From: Gemmatimonadota bacterium
Lineage (GTDB): Bacteria; Gemmatimonadota; Gemmatimonadetes; Longimicrobiales; Gaopeijiaceae
Length of the DNA stretch: 5,922 nucleotides
Direction of reading: 5' to 3'
NCBI GenBank assembly: GCA_012959595.1
Contig: DUCW01000008.1
Span: 37,569-43,490 of the forward strand
Under the pieces are notes generated by a model. That model had not been told where the DNA came from, did not search any database, and saw nothing but the letters and a program-made list of their open reading frames with translations. How positions within the stretch are numbered: the stretch's first letter is position 1; every line of letters starts with the position of its first letter. Position numbers and translations under genes: made by a program. Below, in pieces: positions 4,534 through 5,922 of this stretch.

Positions 4534-5922
4534 CTTTTGTTCTCTTTTTGCGTGGCAGGCCTACCCACCTTCGCTGGCATCATTGCGTTGAAAAGCATTG
4601 GCCAAGTTGCCACCGACTGAGATCTATAGTTCGGCTGAAATCCAATAAGGACAACCGACCCTTTCCCAACAGCAACTTCCACTACCGCTGGTTTCCCAGC
4701 CAGGTAATCAGGGCCTAAAAGCCACCCTGAGCGCAGGGGGTTGCCTTTCCCATACCGAGCCGTCACCGTCGCATTTGGTTCAGAGACCTCAAACGCTCGA
4801 CTGCTCCCCCAATACCAAGCTTGTACCGAGCTGTCCAGGCCTCGGTTCAGCTGGCTCTCTTCGTCAAGGTCCAATTCCAGAATCGAACCTGGCACATAGA
4901 AATCGGTCGGGTCAAGCCTTGCCACTGCGTTCGAAACCTCCAGGCCCAGCAGTTGGATAACGAACTCGGTTGATTCCTCTATCGCAACCACCCGGCCGCC
5001 TTCTCTCACAAAGGCTTCCAGGGCTTCTACCCCTTCTTCTCCAAGCCCGCCAGCGTAGGAATCAGGAACAATCCCTTTTCCATAACCTTTCTCTATCGAC
5101 TCTTTACTCTGATCCTGAAAAACGATTACATCATAATCCTCAACTAGCCCACCTTTTCTGGCCCGCTGATCCTTTAAGGTGTCGTATTGGAGTGCGTGTT
5201 GATCGAACATCCACCTGGTCCATCCTCCTTCCATGGGTTCCTGGGCCGACTTATACAGCCCCACCTTTGGTGCCGAATCACCCGTAAATATATCTGGTAA
5301 TTGGAAATCAAAAGAAGGGGTCGCTATTACCCCTCCTGCCATTAGGGTTTCCACTGGTGTTTGAAGAGCATCCACGGCAATCGCCTCTACGTCCATAAGG
5401 AGAGGCAGGGTGTGTGCCGTCACATCATATGGCCTCTTTGGCGGGCCCCCTCGAAACTCTCTGAGATCAGGATAATGTTGGACTTCCAACAAGGTCTGAG
5501 CGAAAGAGGCATACGGCTGTTGCATTGGCACTACGAAGCTTCCCGCCGGAAAAGTGCGGCCGTCTCCCCCTACCGGCCCATCCGCTTTGTAGACTTCTAC
5601 GTCTCCCATCCGTAGTATCCTCAGGACATAAGCCAGGCCCGACTTGTTGGCTTGATTTGCCGGAATCACCCATGCTTCTGGCCATTCTGACCACCCCTCG
5701 ACCGCCCTTTGGTTTACTTTATAGAAATTTTCTAACCAATACCGCCTGTTCTTAGCCGCATTTGTCAGCAGAGCCATCGCTCCCGCATCCATATATTCTA
5801 TAATGTCGGGTAGTCCCCAGGCACCTCCTAGCCATGGATCAGGATAATTAGCACTGGCAGTTGCCGCGTCATATTCTCTTGCTCCACCGATAGTTTCAGG
5901 AGCAATTTCTACGCTGGTTCCC
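4530..5922 (-). CDS. M14-family zinc carboxypeptidase-like protein, C-terminal part
   Basis: The frame is open from the window edge (first full codon at 5921) to TGA 4530-4532, giving 463 visible residues of a larger protein whose N-terminus lies outside. Visible residues 1 to about 80 resemble the end of the peptidase-M14-like region of large secreted proteins from Gemmatimonadota and Acidobacteriota: NYPDPWLGGAWGLPDIIEY, then AKNRRYWLENFYKVNQRA. The metal ligands (HxxE and a later His) would be upstream and cannot be checked. A middle region (about 80-215) follows. Residues about 219-444 form a class-I glutamine-amidotransferase-like fold: KVGLYKS, then DYDVIVFQDQ, GLGEEGVEALEAFVREGGRVVAIEE, GWLLGPDYLAGKPAVVEV and GKGSVVLIGFQP. 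No cysteine occurs anywhere in the visible part, so this domain cannot have the amidotransferase nucleophile and is probably structural or ligand-binding. The basic tail ends in QKENKR. The family assignment rests on remembered resemblance and is fairly secure; the substrate is unknown. Confidence 0.82.
   Translation of the reverse strand, partial: GTSVEIAPETIGGAREYDAATASANYPDPWLGGAWGLPDIIEYMDAGAMALLTNAAKNRRYWLENFYKVNQRAVEGWSEWPEAWVIPANQANKSGLAYVLRILRMGDVEVYKADGPVGGDGRTFPAGSFVVPMQQPYASFAQTLLEVQHYPDLREFRGGPPKRPYDVTAHTLPLLMDVEAIAVDALQTPVETLMAGGVIATPSFDFQLPDIFTGDSAPKVGLYKSAQEPMEGGWTRWMFDQHALQYDTLKDQRARKGGLVEDYDVIVFQDQSKESIEKGYGKGIVPDSYAGGLGEEGVEALEAFVREGGRVVAIEESTEFVIQLLGLEVSNAVARLDPTDFYVPGSILELDLDEESQLNRGLDSSVQAWYWGSSRAFEVSEPNATVTARYGKGNPLRSGWLLGPDYLAGKPAVVEVAVGKGSVVLIGFQPNYRSQSVATWPMLFNAMMPAKVGRPATQKENKR

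Noticed and set aside
4188..4718. 176-codon plus-strand frame across the M14/zinc-ribbon junction
   Set aside because: It is antisense to two supported genes that overlap by four bases, and its composition is typical of a shadow frame.

Overview
The window carries six protein genes, all on the minus strand, so it reads functionally from right (5922) to left (1). The organism looks like a free-living, respiring Gram-negative-type bacterium. The large M14-peptidase protein ending in a glutamine-amidotransferase-like domain, and the zinc-ribbon/single-membrane-segment/helical-repeat protein, are of kinds I associate with Gemmatimonadota, Acidobacteriota and similar environmental lineages. That placement is a guess from protein style; there is no rRNA or tRNA here to test it.

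The upstream part (5922-3769) is a two-gene unit. The C-terminal portion of an M14-family zinc carboxypeptidase-like protein enters from the window edge. Its TGA stop overlaps the GTG start of a small membrane protein with two Cys4 zinc ribbons, in a 4-base GTGA overlap. A 169-base gap (3600-3768) follows. It contains a near-perfect Shine-Dalgarno/ATG pair that opens only a 12-codon frame (3660-3622), a small near-palindrome, and then the TTG start of lipA.

The downstream part (3599-1) is a pyruvate dehydrogenase operon in the order lipA, pdhA, pdhB, pdhC. It encodes lipoyl synthase, E1 alpha, E1 beta and the beginning of the lipoyl-bearing E2 acyltransferase, which is cut by the left edge. 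Gaps are 13 bases (lipA-pdhA), 11 bases (pdhA-pdhB) and 92 bases (pdhB-pdhC). The logic is clear. E1 decarboxylates pyruvate with thiamine diphosphate and passes the acetyl group to the lipoyl arm of E2, at the lysine of the ETDKA motif. LipA inserts the sulfurs that turn an octanoyl-E2 into lipoyl-E2. The octanoyl donor enzyme (LipB or LplA) and E3 (dihydrolipoamide dehydrogenase) are not in the window.

I found no mobile element, CRISPR array, RNA gene or convincing rho-independent terminator. The core genes are ordinary. The least explained parts are the lipA leader (short frame, possible frameshift or sequence error, TTG start), the N- and C-terminal extensions of LipA, and the translationally coupled M14 peptidase/zinc-ribbon membrane protein pair.
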